DNA of 64,000 nucleotides from assembly GCF_022760805.1 (NCBI RefSeq), contig NZ_JAIVFL010000001.1, positions 1,798,001 through 1,862,000 on the forward strand, in the 5' to 3' direction. The DNA is from Candidatus Mycolicibacterium alkanivorans. Lineage in GTDB: Bacteria; Actinomycetota; Actinomycetes; Mycobacteriales; Mycobacteriaceae. The position numbers and the translations under genes were made by a program. How positions within the stretch are numbered: the stretch's first letter is position 1; each line of letters opens with the position of its first letter. Shown here in pieces: positions 1-17,994 of the stretch. Under the pieces are notes generated by a model, which saw only the letters and a list, made by a program, of their open reading frames with translations, was not told the DNA's origin and did not search any database.

Positions 1-2
1 TC

Positions 3-98
3 ACCGGTCCGGCACCCCGTCTGCTGCGCGAAGGACCGGTCAGCGCCGCGGCGATCGCCGACGTGTTGGGTGTCGACGTCGCATCGCTGACTGCCTGA
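3..98 (+). CDS. C-terminal end of threonylcarbamoyl-AMP synthase (Sua5/YrdC family), partial
   Basis: Only the last 31 codons are in the window, in the frame beginning at base 3 and ending with TGA. The readable tail includes RLLREGPVS and ends in VASLTA. The identification rests mostly on context: in mycobacteria the gene directly upstream of wecA/rfe is the Sua5-type L-threonylcarbamoyladenylate synthase that makes the precursor for tRNA t6A37. The tail pattern RxLREGPVS is what I remember from that family. The main body is outside the window, so domains cannot be checked. Confidence 0.6.
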   Translation, partial: TGPAPRLLREGPVSAAAIADVLGVDVASLTA

Positions 99-123
99 TC
101 ACCGCGCCGGCGCTCACAGGTTG

Positions 124-1338
124 GTGAAGTACGGTCTTTTTGAAATGGTCAGCGGATCTGAAGTCGAGCTCCTCGCACTGTCCGACCGGGGTGCCGGAGT
201 TCCCCTGCGCGAGTTGGCACTCGTCGGCCTGACCGCCGCAATCATCACCTACTTCGCGACCGGCTGGGTGCGGGTGCTGGCCACCCGCCTGGGCGCGTTG
301 GCCTACCCCCGCGAGCGCGACGTCCACACCCGCCCGACCCCCCGCATGGGCGGGCTGGCGATGTACCTCGGTGTGGTGACCGCAGTGTTCCTCGCCTCCC
401 AGCTGCCGGCGCTGGCCCGGGGTTTCATCTACTCCTCGGGCATGCCCGCCGTGGTGGCGGCCGGGGGATTGATCTTGGTCGTCGGCCTGATCGACGACCG
501 GTGGGGCCTGGACGCGTTGACCAAGTTCGCCGGGCAGATCACCGCTGCCAGCGTGCTGGTCACCATGGGGGTGGCCTGGAGCGTGCTCTACGTCCCGATC
601 GGCGGGGCCGGCACCATCGTGCTCGACCAGGTCTCGTCGATCCTGCTGACGCTGGCGCTGACGGTCTCGATCGTCAACGCGATGAACTTCGTCGACGGGC
701 TCGACGGCTTGGCTGCCGGGCTCGGGCTGATCACCGCGCTGGCCATCTGCATCTTCTCCGTCGGACTGCTGCGCGATCATGGCGGCGACGTGTTGTTCTA
801 CCCGCCGGCGGTCATCTCCGTGGTGCTGGCGGGCGCCTGTCTGGGCTTCCTGCCGCACAACTGGTACCGGGCCAAGATCTTCATGGGGGACTCCGGCTCC
901 ATGCTGATCGGTCTGATGCTCGCTGCCGCCTCGACCACGGCGGCGGGCCCGATCTCGCAGAGTGCCTACGGAGCCCGCGACGTCTTCGCGCTGCTCTCGC
1001 CGTTCCTGCTGGTGGTCGCGGTGATGTTCGTCCCGGCGCTGGACATGCTGCTGGCGATCGTGCGGCGCACCAGGGCCGGCCTCAGCCCGTTCAGCCCGGA
1101 CAAGATGCACCTGCACCACCGGCTGCTGCAGATCGGTCACTCGCATCGCCGGGTTGTGCTGCTGATCTACCTCTGGGTCGGCATCGTCGCACTCGGTGCG
1201 GCCAGCACGATCTTCTTCGATCCGCGCTACACCGGCGCGGTGATGCTGGCCGCGATCGTGGTCGCCGTGGTGGTCACCCTCATCCCGTCGTTGCGTCGCG
1301 GAGACCGCGACTACGACGAGATTTACGACGGAGAGTAG
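124..1338 (+). CDS. wecA: Undecaprenyl-phosphate GlcNAc-1-phosphate transferase WecA/Rfe
   Basis: Integral membrane glycosyl-1-phosphate transferase that moves GlcNAc-1-P from UDP-GlcNAc to decaprenyl/undecaprenyl phosphate, the first step of the mycobacterial arabinogalactan linkage unit. The protein of about 404 residues is polytopic and carries the family's signature motifs: the Asp pair in LIDDRWGLDA, the central NAMNFVDGLDGLA motif and the His-rich cytosolic loop MHLHHRLLQIGHSH. I chose the GTG at 124 because the resulting N-terminus (M-KYGL) matches the start I recall for the M. tuberculosis orthologue Rv1302; a TTG at 121 and an ATG at 145 are alternatives. It precedes the ATP synthase operon, as in other mycobacteria. 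Confidence 0.95.
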   Translation: MKYGLFEMVSGSEVELLALSDRGAGVPLRELALVGLTAAIITYFATGWVRVLATRLGALAYPRERDVHTRPTPRMGGLAMYLGVVTAVFLASQLPALARGFIYSSGMPAVVAAGGLILVVGLIDDRWGLDALTKFAGQITAASVLVTMGVAWSVLYVPIGGAGTIVLDQVSSILLTLALTVSIVNAMNFVDGLDGLAAGLGLITALAICIFSVGLLRDHGGDVLFYPPAVISVVLAGACLGFLPHNWYRAKIFMGDSGSMLIGLMLAAASTTAAGPISQSAYGARDVFALLSPFLLVVAVMFVPALDMLLAIVRRTRAGLSPFSPDKMHLHHRLLQIGHSHRRVVLLIYLWVGIVALGAASTIFFDPRYTGAVMLAAIVVAVVVTLIPSLRRGDRDYDEIYDGE

Positions 1339-1584
1339 TAGACGTATTTTAGGCCGCCTACCATGTGGTACGGTGCTGGCAGAACCCAGCCGAGACCTGA
1401 CTGAACCTCGCGGGTTGCCGGCCCCCGGCCCACCGGACTCACATCCGATCGGCGCCGAAAACGACCGACAAAGGGAGCTGCCCATTGGGTGATTCCAGCG
1501 TGCCTCACGCCGTTCGATACGCTCGGCGGGCCACGCCCCGAATCACCCGGACAGCTCTCGAGAACGCAAGATTGAGGTGAACCT
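1339..1584. other. Intergenic region upstream of the ATP synthase operon
   Basis: This 246-base gap holds no convincing gene. It should contain the promoter of the atp operon. A TACGGT at 1369-1374 could be a -10 hexamer, but I see no good -35 partner, so no promoter is called. A purine-rich GAGGTGA at about 1574-1580 is the likely ribosome binding site for the next gene. Confidence 0.4.
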
Positions 1585-2067
1585 GTGACGACACCAGCGC
1601 AAGATGCGCCGTTGGTGTTTCCGTCGGTTGCCTTCCGGCCCGTTCGGCTGCTTGCCATCTGCTGCGCGTTGACCGCGTTGGCAGTGGGGCTGGCCGCGGT
1701 AGCGGGACACGTCATGATCGGTGCCTTCTTCGGTGTCGGGCTCGCGCTCGGTCTGATCAACGCGGTGCTCGTTCAGCGATCGGTGGAGTCGATCACCGCC
1801 GGGGACCATCCGCTGAAGCGCAAGATGGCGCTGAACTCCGCCACCCGCCTGCTGATCATCAGCGTCATCGGCCTGACCATCGCGTTCGTTTTCCGGCCGA
1901 GCGGCCTTGGCGTGTTGTTCGGCCTTGCGTTGTTCCAAGTTTTGCTCGTTTTGAGTACGGCGCTGCCGGTGTGGAAGAAGATTCGCACGGGCGACAACAG
2001 TGAACAGGTAGCCGCGGGGCCCGGTGCTTCCGCATCAACCACCGCAGACGAAGCACCGAAGGACTGA
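1585..2067 (+). CDS. AtpI-like membrane protein of the ATP synthase operon
   Basis: Small protein of 160 residues with several hydrophobic segments (roughly residues 14-35, 40-60, 75-95 and 100-118) and a hydrophilic, Ala/Ser-rich C-terminal tail. It is first in the atp operon, seven bases before atpB, the position of Rv1303 in M. tuberculosis. AtpI-type proteins assist assembly of the c-ring in other bacteria; for the mycobacterial proteins that role is inferred from position and topology. The start is a GTG preceded by GAGGTGA. Confidence 0.8.
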   Translation: MTTPAQDAPLVFPSVAFRPVRLLAICCALTALAVGLAAVAGHVMIGAFFGVGLALGLINAVLVQRSVESITAGDHPLKRKMALNSATRLLIISVIGLTIAFVFRPSGLGVLFGLALFQVLLVLSTALPVWKKIRTGDNSEQVAAGPGASASTTADEAPKD

Positions 2068-2074
2068 ACGCACG

Positions 2075-2830
2075 ATGAGTGAACGAATCCTCGCAGAGGG
2101 CGCGATCGAGGTCGGCCACCACGAGACGGCCCAGTGGCTCGGCATGACGGTCAACGTCGACACCATCCTGGCCACCGGCATCGCCGCGGTCATCGTCATC
2201 GTGCTGGCCTTCGTCCTGCGCGCCAAGGTCACCTCGACCGGCGTGCCCAGCGGTGTCCAGCTGTTCTGGGAGGCCATCACCACCCAGATGCGCGGCCAGA
2301 TCGAGTCGGCGATCGGCATGAAGATCGCCCCGTTCGTGCTGCCACTGGCGGTCACGCTGTTCGTCTTCATCTTGATCGCGAACTGGATCTCGGTGCTACC
2401 GGTGCAATACAGCACCGCCGACGGCAAGACCGCAGAGTTGCTCAAGCCGCCGGCGGCCGACATCAACTTCGTTCTCGCGCTCGCGCTCTTCGTGTTCCTG
2501 TGTTACCACGCGGCCGGTATCTGGCGACGCGGTCTGCTGGGCCACCCGATCAAACTGCTCAAGGGCCACGTCACATTCCTCGCCCCGATCAACCTCGTCG
2601 AGGAGCTGGCCAAACCGATCTCGCTGTCTCTCCGACTTTTCGGCAACATCTTCGCGGGCGGCATCATGGTCGCGCTCATCGCGCTGTTCCCGCCGTACAT
2701 CATGTGGGTGCCGAACGCGATCTGGAAAACCTTCGACCTGTTCGTCGGCCTGATCCAGGCGTTCATCTTCGCCCTGCTGACAATCCTGTACTTCAGCCAG
2801 TCCATGGAACTGGATGAGGAGCACCACTAA
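2075..2830 (+). CDS. atpB: F1Fo ATP synthase subunit a
   Basis: Membrane-embedded stator subunit of the Fo sector that, with the c-ring, forms the two proton half-channels. The protein is 251 residues, the usual mycobacterial length. The essential arginine lies in the conserved segment SLRLFGN (R187), followed by FAGGIM. I start at the ATG at 2075 (MSERIL) rather than an upstream in-frame ATG at 2024, which lies inside the previous gene. atpE follows after a 70-base gap containing a strong ribosome binding site. Confidence 0.97.
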   Translation: MSERILAEGAIEVGHHETAQWLGMTVNVDTILATGIAAVIVIVLAFVLRAKVTSTGVPSGVQLFWEAITTQMRGQIESAIGMKIAPFVLPLAVTLFVFILIANWISVLPVQYSTADGKTAELLKPPAADINFVLALALFVFLCYHAAGIWRRGLLGHPIKLLKGHVTFLAPINLVEELAKPISLSLRLFGNIFAGGIMVALIALFPPYIMWVPNAIWKTFDLFVGLIQAFIFALLTILYFSQSMELDEEHH

Positions 2831-2886
2831 AAGACGTGTTCGACCCCCGAACCGCCCACAGCCTGGTAGGTGTCCTACCAGCAATC

Positions 2887-2893
2887 AAGGAGG
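2887..2893 (+). promoter_or_regulatory. Very strong Shine-Dalgarno site of atpE
   Basis: AAGGAGG, a perfect match to the anti-Shine-Dalgarno end of the 16S rRNA in this same window (CCTCCTTTCT at 13691-13700), lies seven bases before the atpE ATG. The other atp genes have weaker sites. This fits the need for about nine c subunits per complex, an inference from known stoichiometry. Confidence 0.75.
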
Positions 2894-2897
2894 ATAA

Positions 2898-3152
<255 letters not shown>

Positions 3153-3157
3153 TCGGC

Positions 3158-3670
3158 ATGGGGGAGCACAGCGCCACCCTGTTGGCGGCTGAGGAAGGCG
3201 GCGGCACGTCGAACTTCCTCATCCCCAACGGCACCTTCTTCTTCGTGCTGGCCATCTTCTTGATCGTGCTCGGCGTGATCGGCAAATTCGTCGTGCCGCC
3301 GGTCCAGAAGGTGCTCGGTGAGCGCGAAGCGATGGTCGCGAAGACCACCGAGGACACCCGCAAGGCCGTTGCGCAGGAAGCCGCAGCCGACTCCGACTAC
3401 CAAAAGGAGATGGCCGCGGCCCGCACGGAGGCCTCGGGCATCCGCGACGAGGCCCGTGCCGAAGGTCGAGCGGTCCTCGACGGGTTGCGGGGCCGCGCGA
3501 ACGAGGATGCGGCCGCGACGCTGCAACAGGCTGCCGAGCAGCTCAAGCAGCAGAGCGACGCGATCGCGGCGGACCTGAGGTCGTCGGTCGAGACACTGTC
3601 GGCCGACCTGGCCGGCCGGGTCCTCGGAGTCGAGGTGTCCACTACGTCGGCGTCAGCGCCGGGACGGTAG
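3158..3670 (+). CDS. atpF: F1Fo ATP synthase subunit b
   Basis: Peripheral stalk subunit of 170 residues. One transmembrane helix (about residues 25-47, [16 protein letters not shown]) is followed by a long charged, alanine-rich helix (about 50-165) predicted to form the stator coiled coil. The N-terminus is extended before the membrane helix, as usual in mycobacteria. The gene lies between atpE and the b-delta fusion gene with gaps of only four to five bases, so the three are translated from one operon. Confidence 0.95.
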   Translation: MGEHSATLLAAEEGGGTSNFLIPNGTFFFVLAIFLIVLGVIGKFVVPPVQKVLGEREAMVAKTTEDTRKAVAQEAAADSDYQKEMAAARTEASGIRDEARAEGRAVLDGLRGRANEDAAATLQQAAEQLKQQSDAIAADLRSSVETLSADLAGRVLGVEVSTTSASAPGR

Positions 3671-3674
3671 GAGC

Positions 3675-5006
3675 ATGTCAACCTTCATCGGACAGCTCAT
3701 CGGCTTCCTAGTCGTCATCTGGATCATCTGGCGGTATGTGGTGCCGCCGGTGCGCCGGCTGATGGCTTCTCAGCAGGAGACGGTGCGCAACCAGCTGGAC
3801 GAGAGCAAGAAGGCCGCCCAGCGGCTCGCCGACGCCGACAAGCATCACGCGCAGCGGGTCGAAGAAGCCAAGGCCGAGGCCAAGCACATCACCGAAGAGG
3901 CTCGCGTCGATGCCGAGCGCATCGCCGAGCAGCTTCGCGCTCAGGCCGATATCGAAGTCGAGCGGATCAAAGTTCAAGGTGGACAGCAGGTTTCGCAGCT
4001 GCGCGCCCAGATGATCCGCCAGTTACGTCGAGAGCTGGGTATTGAGTCGGTGCGGCGCGCCGCGGACCTGGTTCGCGCGCACGTCTCGGATCCGCGGGCC
4101 CAGTCGGGCACCGTCGACCGGTTTCTCGACGAGCTGGACTCGATGGCGCCCGCGGCGTTCACCCCCGAGGTTTCCTCGGATCTGCGCTCGGCCAGCCGCG
4201 ACGCTCAGGCCGCTTTGGTCGCGAAGTTCGACTCGGTGTCCCGGGGCTTGTCCGGTGAGGCGCTGTCGACGCTGTCCGACGAGCTGGCTTCAGTCGCGAA
4301 ACTCCTTGTTCACGAGCCGATCCTGGCTCGACACCTGGCGGAGGCCTCCGGCGAGACCGAGGCCAAGCAGCAGATGCTGCAGCGCCTGCTCGCCGGCAAG
4401 GTCGGTGACACCACGCTGAAGCTGCTGAACACCGCGGCTTCGGTGCGATGGTCGCTGACGTCGGATCTCGTCGACGCCATCGAGCACATCGCCCGGCTGA
4501 GCCTGCTGACCCGTGCCGAACGTGAGGGTCAGGCCGACGAGGCCGAAGAACAGCTGTTCCGATTCAGCCGCATCCTCGATGCGCAGCCACAGTTGACCGC
4601 CCTGCTCGGCGACTACTCCAAGCCCGCGCAGGGGCGGGTTGATCTGGTGCGCAAGGTGATGAGTGAGAGCAACGGGGCCAACGCGACGGCCACCGCGCTG
4701 CTCGCTCAGACCGTCGACCTGCTGCGCGGCGAGCGGGCCGACGAGGCCGTGCTGACGCTGGCCCGGCTCGCCGTGGCCCGCCGTGGCGAGATCGTGGCGC
4801 TGGTGAACGCGGCGACCGATCTGAGCGACGCCCAGCGCAGCCGGCTCGACCAGTTACTGGCCCGGATCTACAACCACCCTGTTTCGGTGCAGCTGAACAT
4901 CGATCCCGACGTGCTGGGCGGCCTCTCGGTCGCCGTCGGCGACGAGGTGATCGACGGAACGCTGTCCTCACGGCTGGCCGCAGCAGTCACCAAGCTGCCC
5001 GACTAG
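3675..5006 (+). CDS. atpH: ATP synthase b'-delta fusion subunit
   Basis: 443-residue fusion protein peculiar to mycobacteria and close relatives. Residues about 3-22 form a membrane anchor, residues 25-110 a b-type charged helix, and the region from about 170 to the C-terminus is the OSCP/delta domain ([18 protein letters not shown], and a C-terminal [12 protein letters not shown] segment). It replaces a separate delta subunit and connects the stator to F1. The length is normal for AtpFH/AtpH of this genus. A GTAGGAG just before the ATG serves as ribosome binding site. Confidence 0.95.
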   Translation: MSTFIGQLIGFLVVIWIIWRYVVPPVRRLMASQQETVRNQLDESKKAAQRLADADKHHAQRVEEAKAEAKHITEEARVDAERIAEQLRAQADIEVERIKVQGGQQVSQLRAQMIRQLRRELGIESVRRAADLVRAHVSDPRAQSGTVDRFLDELDSMAPAAFTPEVSSDLRSASRDAQAALVAKFDSVSRGLSGEALSTLSDELASVAKLLVHEPILARHLAEASGETEAKQQMLQRLLAGKVGDTTLKLLNTAASVRWSLTSDLVDAIEHIARLSLLTRAEREGQADEAEEQLFRFSRILDAQPQLTALLGDYSKPAQGRVDLVRKVMSESNGANATATALLAQTVDLLRGERADEAVLTLARLAVARRGEIVALVNAATDLSDAQRSRLDQLLARIYNHPVSVQLNIDPDVLGGLSVAVGDEVIDGTLSSRLAAAVTKLPD

Positions 5007-5051
5007 CTCTGAAATACCCAAGACCCAACAAAGGCAGGAAGACGAAAAGCC

Positions 5052-6698
<1,647 letters not shown>

Positions 6699-6719
6699 GA
6701 CCGGAGGGTCTGACAACGC

Positions 6720-9120
<2,401 letters not shown>

Positions 9121-9153
9121 TGACGGCACCGGAATCGCGAAAGGTGATGTGAG

Positions 9154-9519
9154 ATGGCCGAATTGGACGTCGACATCGTCGCCGTCGAGCGCAAGATCTG
9201 GTCGGGCAGGGCGACATTCGTCTTCACCCGCACCACCTCTGGCGAAATCGGTATCCTGCCGCAGCACATCCCGCTGGTCGCCCAGCTGGTGGGCGACGCG
9301 ATGGTGCGCGTCGAGCGCGAGGGTGAGGACGATCTGCGCATCGCGGTCGACGGTGGCTATCTGTCGGTGACCGAAGCGGGCGTGACGATCCTCGCCGAGT
9401 CCGCGGAGTTCGAATTCGAGATCGACGCGGATGCGGCCAAGACCGACGCAGGCAGTGACGATCCGCAGACGGCGGCCCGCGGGCGTGCCCGGCTGCGGGC
9501 CCTCGGCCAACTCGATTAG
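9154..9519 (+). CDS. atpC: ATP synthase subunit epsilon
   Basis: 121-residue subunit of the central stalk. The N-terminal beta-sandwich (about residues 1-85, including [16 protein letters not shown]) is complete. The C-terminal helical part is short, as typical for mycobacterial epsilon. It ends the ATP synthase operon proper; the next gene begins 11 bases later and is probably co-transcribed. Confidence 0.95.
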   Translation: MAELDVDIVAVERKIWSGRATFVFTRTTSGEIGILPQHIPLVAQLVGDAMVRVEREGEDDLRIAVDGGYLSVTEAGVTILAESAEFEFEIDADAAKTDAGSDDPQTAARGRARLRALGQLD

Positions 9520-9530
9520 CCAATCGCCTG

Positions 9531-9974
9531 ATGAGCGCGTCGATGATCTTCATGGTCGCGCTGGTCAGCGTCCTGCTACTTGCCGTCGGGGCGCTCAGTT
9601 ACCGATGGTGGAAACTGCGTCAGGGCGGCACGGCGGCGATCCTGCGGGACATCCCCGCGGTGGGCGGCCATGGTTGGCGCCACGGAGTCATTCGCTATCG
9701 CGGTGACGAGGCCCGGTTCTATCGGCTCTCGAGTCTGCGGTGGTGGCCAGATCGGCGGTTGAGCCGGCGCGGGCTGGAGATCATCTCCCGGCGTGCCCCG
9801 CGTGGCGACGAGTTCGACATCATGACCGAGGAGATCGTCGTGCTCGAACTGCACGACACGTCTGCCGAACGCCGGCGCGGGTACGAGATGGCGCTGGACC
9901 GTGGCACCCTGACGGCATTCCTGTCGTGGGTGGAGTCGCGGCCCTCGCCGCGGGCGCGGCGCCGAACCGTCTGA
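9531..9974 (+). CDS. DUF2550 membrane-anchored protein
   Basis: 147-residue protein with one N-terminal transmembrane segment (about residues 4-24) followed by a short basic stretch and a compact domain with WWPDRRLSRRGLEI and FDIMTEEIVVLEL. It corresponds to Rv1312, which follows atpC in M. tuberculosis, and to family DUF2550, whose biochemical role is unknown. The tight spacing suggests co-expression with the ATP synthase. Its 3' end meets the oppositely oriented adenosyltransferase gene with three bases between them; in M. tuberculosis an IS1557 copy sits there, absent here. Confidence 0.85.
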   Translation: MSASMIFMVALVSVLLLAVGALSYRWWKLRQGGTAAILRDIPAVGGHGWRHGVIRYRGDEARFYRLSSLRWWPDRRLSRRGLEIISRRAPRGDEFDIMTEEIVVLELHDTSAERRRGYEMALDRGTLTAFLSWVESRPSPRARRRTV

Positions 9975-9977
9975 AAG

Positions 9978-10571
9978 CTATTGCGACGGCGGCCGTTCGG
10001 CGTCGGCGCCGCCGGGCTGCCAGAGCACATCACCGTCTGGGTTGGCCACCCGGGACAAGATGAACAGCAGGTCCGAAAGCCGGTTGAGATAGCGGGCCGG
10101 CAGCGGGCTGACCGTGTCCGGGTAAGCCTTCACAGCGATCCACGCCGAGCGTTCGGCGCGCCGCGTCACGCTCCGCGCCACGTGCAGCAGCGCAGACAGC
10201 GCGGTGCCGCCCGGCAGGATGAACGAGTTCAGGGCCGGCAGGTCCTCGTTGTAATGGTCGCACCATGCTTCGAGCCGCTCGATGTACGGCGCGGTGATCC
10301 GCAGCGGTGGGTGCTCAGGGTCCTCCACGACCGGAGTCGAGAGGTCCGCACCTGCGTCGAACAGGTCGTTCTGAATCTGCACCAGGACCTTGCGCAGGTC
10401 GTCGGCGGGCTGGCCGACGGCCACCACCACCCCGAGTGCGGCGTTGGCTTCATCGCAGTCGGCGTAGGCGATCAGGCGTGGATCGCTCTTCTCGACACGT
10501 GAGAAATCACTCAGCCCGGATGTCCCATCGTCACCGGTACGGGTATAGATGCGGGTCAGGTGCACTCCCAT
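9978..10571 (-). CDS. Cob(I)yrinic acid a,c-diamide / cob(I)alamin adenosyltransferase, PduO type
   Basis: 197-residue ATP:corrinoid adenosyltransferase that makes adenosylcobalamin, the cofactor of methylmalonyl-CoA mutase. The N-terminal ATP-binding motif [15 protein letters not shown] is near residues 6-20, and the C-terminal signature [14 protein letters not shown] is present. It corresponds to Rv1314c. The window also holds a methylmalonyl-CoA epimerase gene, a step of the same pathway. It ends three bases from the preceding gene and diverges from murA across about 60 bases. Confidence 0.93.
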   Translation of the reverse strand: MGVHLTRIYTRTGDDGTSGLSDFSRVEKSDPRLIAYADCDEANAALGVVVAVGQPADDLRKVLVQIQNDLFDAGADLSTPVVEDPEHPPLRITAPYIERLEAWCDHYNEDLPALNSFILPGGTALSALLHVARSVTRRAERSAWIAVKAYPDTVSPLPARYLNRLSDLLFILSRVANPDGDVLWQPGGADAERPPSQ

Positions 10572-10633
10572 GGTTGAACCGTACCGGCCGAGTGGACCGG
10601 GCTAGGGGGCTGCCTCCTCTAAACTCAAGATCC

Positions 10634-11887
10634 GTGGGCGAGCGTTTCTTGGTGACCGGTGGTAGCCGGTTGTCCGGCGAGGTGGCGGTGGGCGGCGCCA
10701 AGAACAGTGTTCTGAAGCTGATGGCCGCCAGCCTGCTCGCCGAGGGCGCCACCACGATCACCAATTGCCCCGACATTCTCGATGTTCCGTTGATGGCCGA
10801 GGTGCTGCGCGGGCTGGGAGCCAACGTGGAGCTCGACGGCTCGGTCGTGCGGATCACCTCTCCCGACGAGCCCAAGTACGAGGCCGATTTCGCCGCGGTG
10901 CGACAGTTCCGCGCGTCGGTGTGCGTGCTGGGCCCGCTGGTCGGGCGGTGCAAGCGCGCCCGGGTGGCGCTGCCCGGCGGTGACGCCATCGGCTCGCGAC
11001 CGCTGGACATGCACCAGTCGGGCCTGCGGCTGCTGGGTGCGGAGTGCAACATCGAGCACGGTTGCGTGGTCGCGACGGCCGACCAGCTGCGCGGTGCTGA
11101 GATCCAGCTCGAGTTTCCCTCGGTCGGTGCGACCGAGAACATCCTGATGGCCGCGGTTCTGGCCGAGGGTGTGACGACCATTCACAACGCCGCGCGTGAG
11201 CCGGACGTCGTCGACCTGTGCGAGATGCTCAACCAGATGGGGGCGCAGATCCGGGGCGCGGGAACTCCGACGCTGACGATCACCGGCGTGCCCAAGCTGC
11301 ACCCCACCGAACACCGGGTCATCGGAGACCGCATCGTGGCCGCGACGTGGGGCATTGCTGCGGCCATGACCCGCGGTGACATCTCGATCACTGGTGTCGA
11401 TCCCGCACACCTGCAACTCGTCCTGCACAAGCTGCACGACACCGGAGCTACGGTCACCCAGAGCGACGACGGTTTCCGCATCGTCCAGTACGACCGGCCC
11501 AAGGCCTGCAACGTGGCGACGTTGCCGTTCCCGGGCTTCCCGACCGATCTGCAGCCGATGGCGATCGCGCTGGCGTCGATCGCCGACGGGACGTCGATGA
11601 TCACCGAGAACGTCTTCGAGGCGCGGTTCAGGTTCGTCGAGGAGATGATCCGCTTGGGCGCCGACGCCCGGACCGACGGCCACCACGCGGTTGTTCGTGG
11701 GCTTCCGCAGCTGTCCAGCGCACCGGTGTGGTGCTCGGACATCCGGGCAGGCGCCGGCCTGGTGCTCGCCGGTCTGGTCGCGGACGGAGAGACTGAGGTC
11801 CACGACGTTTTCCACATCGACCGGGGCTATCCGCTGTTCGTGGAGAACCTGGCGCGCCTGGGTGCGGAGATCGAGCGAGTACAGTAG
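10634..11887 (+). CDS. murA: UDP-N-acetylglucosamine 1-carboxyvinyltransferase MurA
   Basis: 417-residue cytoplasmic enzyme for the first committed step of peptidoglycan synthesis, transferring enolpyruvate from PEP to UDP-GlcNAc. The GTG at 10634 gives the family start GERFLVTGG, and the K22/N23 pair in [10 protein letters not shown] is present. The active-site loop reads [13 protein letters not shown], so the residue usually Cys (C115 in E. coli) is Asp (D117), the form linked to intrinsic fosfomycin resistance in mycobacteria. It lies just upstream of the rRNA operon, the classic mycobacterial arrangement. Confidence 0.97.
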   Translation: MGERFLVTGGSRLSGEVAVGGAKNSVLKLMAASLLAEGATTITNCPDILDVPLMAEVLRGLGANVELDGSVVRITSPDEPKYEADFAAVRQFRASVCVLGPLVGRCKRARVALPGGDAIGSRPLDMHQSGLRLLGAECNIEHGCVVATADQLRGAEIQLEFPSVGATENILMAAVLAEGVTTIHNAAREPDVVDLCEMLNQMGAQIRGAGTPTLTITGVPKLHPTEHRVIGDRIVAATWGIAAAMTRGDISITGVDPAHLQLVLHKLHDTGATVTQSDDGFRIVQYDRPKACNVATLPFPGFPTDLQPMAIALASIADGTSMITENVFEARFRFVEEMIRLGADARTDGHHAVVRGLPQLSSAPVWCSDIRAGAGLVLAGLVADGETEVHDVFHIDRGYPLFVENLARLGAEIERVQ

Positions 11888-11943
11888 AGTCAACGGTCGG
11901 CCAGTCGCGCCGGACCCCCGCAAGGAGGAATCGGAGCGGCAAG

Positions 11944-11980
11944 TTGACAACCGCGCCAGACATTTAGTAAGCTGGCAGGG
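11944..11980 (+). promoter_or_regulatory. rRNA operon promoter
   Basis: TTGACA at 11944-11949 and TAAGCT at 11968-11973 are separated by 18 bases and followed by GGCAGGG. This spacing and the GGCAGGG start region are the arrangement I recall for the M. tuberculosis rrn promoter. Transcription should begin near 11980. The -35 lies 57 bases after the murA stop, so murA readthrough could also contribute. Confidence 0.8.
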
Positions 11981-12000
11981 TTGCCTGCTCGCGGGTGTTG

Positions 12001-12031
12001 TTGTTTGAGAACTCAATAGTGTGTTTGGTGG
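12001..12031 (+). promoter_or_regulatory. rRNA leader antitermination-type element
   Basis: The leader contains the stretch TTTGAGAACTCAATAGTG inside the transcribed region about 25 bases after the predicted start. This TTTGAGAACTCAA element is conserved in mycobacterial and other actinobacterial rrn leaders and is associated with the box A / Nus antitermination region and with rRNA processing. Exact box limits cannot be fixed from sequence alone. Confidence 0.6.
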
Positions 12032-12173
12032 TTTTTGTTTGTTGTTTTTTTGTCATGCCTCTGGGGGGATTTCCCGTCTTCCTGTTGTGGGGTGTGGTTT
12101 TTGATGCCAGTTTTGGTGTCGTTTTGTTAGGTCAGATTTTTCTGATTCGAATTCTGCCGGGTGTGTCCCGGGG

Positions 12174-17211
<5,038 letters not shown>

Positions 17212-17324
17212 AACCAACAAAACCCGGAACTGTTGTAACCTCGCAACCACACAACCCCACAATCACCACAACCACACCCCACCACCAAAACACCACGCTC
17301 ACACTCAAAAACGAGTGAATAAAG

Positions 17325-17440
17325 TTACGGCGGCCACAGCGGCAGGGAAACGCCCGGACCCATCCCGAACCCGGAAGCTAAGCCTGCCAGCGCCGATGAT
17401 ACTACCCAACCCGGGTGGAAAAGTAGGACACCGCCGAACA
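17325..17440 (+). rRNA. rrf: 5S ribosomal RNA
   Basis: About 116 bases beginning TTACGGCGGCCACAGCGG and ending GGACACCGCCGAACA. The two ends pair (GGCGG with CCGCC), and the core GAACCCGGAAGCTAAGCC is typical of 5S rRNA. It is the last gene of the rrn operon. Confidence 0.95.
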
Positions 17441-17453
17441 CACATTACAGAAG

Positions 17454-17482
17454 CGCCCCCCGAGAAATCGGGGGGCGTTTCT
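17454..17482. terminator. Bidirectional terminator between the rRNA operon and ogt
   Basis: Perfect stem CGCCCCCCGA / TCGGGGGGCG (17454-17463 with 17468-17477) around a GAAA tetraloop, followed by TTTCTCGTT on the plus strand. It lies 14 bases after the 5S gene and a few bases after the stop of the convergent ogt gene, so it can serve both transcripts. Confidence 0.85.
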
Positions 17483-17487
17483 CGTTG

Positions 17488-17994
17488 TCAATCGAAAAGC
17501 GTCAGATTTGCCGGCTTCCGGCTTTTCTCCAATGCGAGAAGCATGCGCTTTCGCTCGATTCCGCCGCCATATCCGGTCAGTCCGCCGGTCGAACCGATTA
17601 CTCGATGGCACGGCACGATGATGCCGATCGGATTGCGTCCATTCGCCAATCCGACAGCGCGGGAAGCTCCGGGCGATCCTATTTGTTCGGCAATTTCCCC
17701 ATAGGATCGCGTTTCGCCATAACGAATGGTTTGCAGGGCGGCCCAGACTTTCTTCTGGAATTCGGTCCCCACGAGGTCGAGTTCGATATCGAATTCGGTA
17801 AGTTCGCCGGCGAAATAGGCGTCCAATTGTTCGACCGCCTGCGGGAATGCGCTGTCGTCGGCAGTCAGCCACGCCGATCGGTCCGGTTCGTGGGTTTGGT
17901 CGACCATTCGCAGGTGCATCACCGCGGACCCACCGCCGGCCAGGGTCAGCGGACCCACGGGGCTGTCCACGATCCGGTATCGCAGCGTCGTCAT
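17488..17994 (-). CDS. ogt: Methylated-DNA--protein-cysteine methyltransferase
   Basis: 168-residue suicide DNA repair protein that takes the methyl group from O6-methylguanine onto its own cysteine. The active-site motif IVPCHRV places the acceptor at C129; the helix-turn-helix region YGETRSYGEIAEQIG and the downstream GGLTGYGGG are conserved. I start at the ATG at 17994 (MTTLRYRIVDSPVGPLTL), which overlaps the stop codon of the upstream adaA/alkA gene by four bases, so the two are translationally coupled. It corresponds to Rv1316c. Confidence 0.95.
   Translation of the reverse strand: MTTLRYRIVDSPVGPLTLAGGGSAVMHLRMVDQTHEPDRSAWLTADDSAFPQAVEQLDAYFAGELTEFDIELDLVGTEFQKKVWAALQTIRYGETRSYGEIAEQIGSPGASRAVGLANGRNPIGIIVPCHRVIGSTGGLTGYGGGIERKRMLLALEKSRKPANLTLFD

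Noticed and set aside
1339..1584. Promoter hexamers for the atp operon
   Set aside because: Only a weak -10-like TACGGT was seen, without a matching -35, so no promoter is called.
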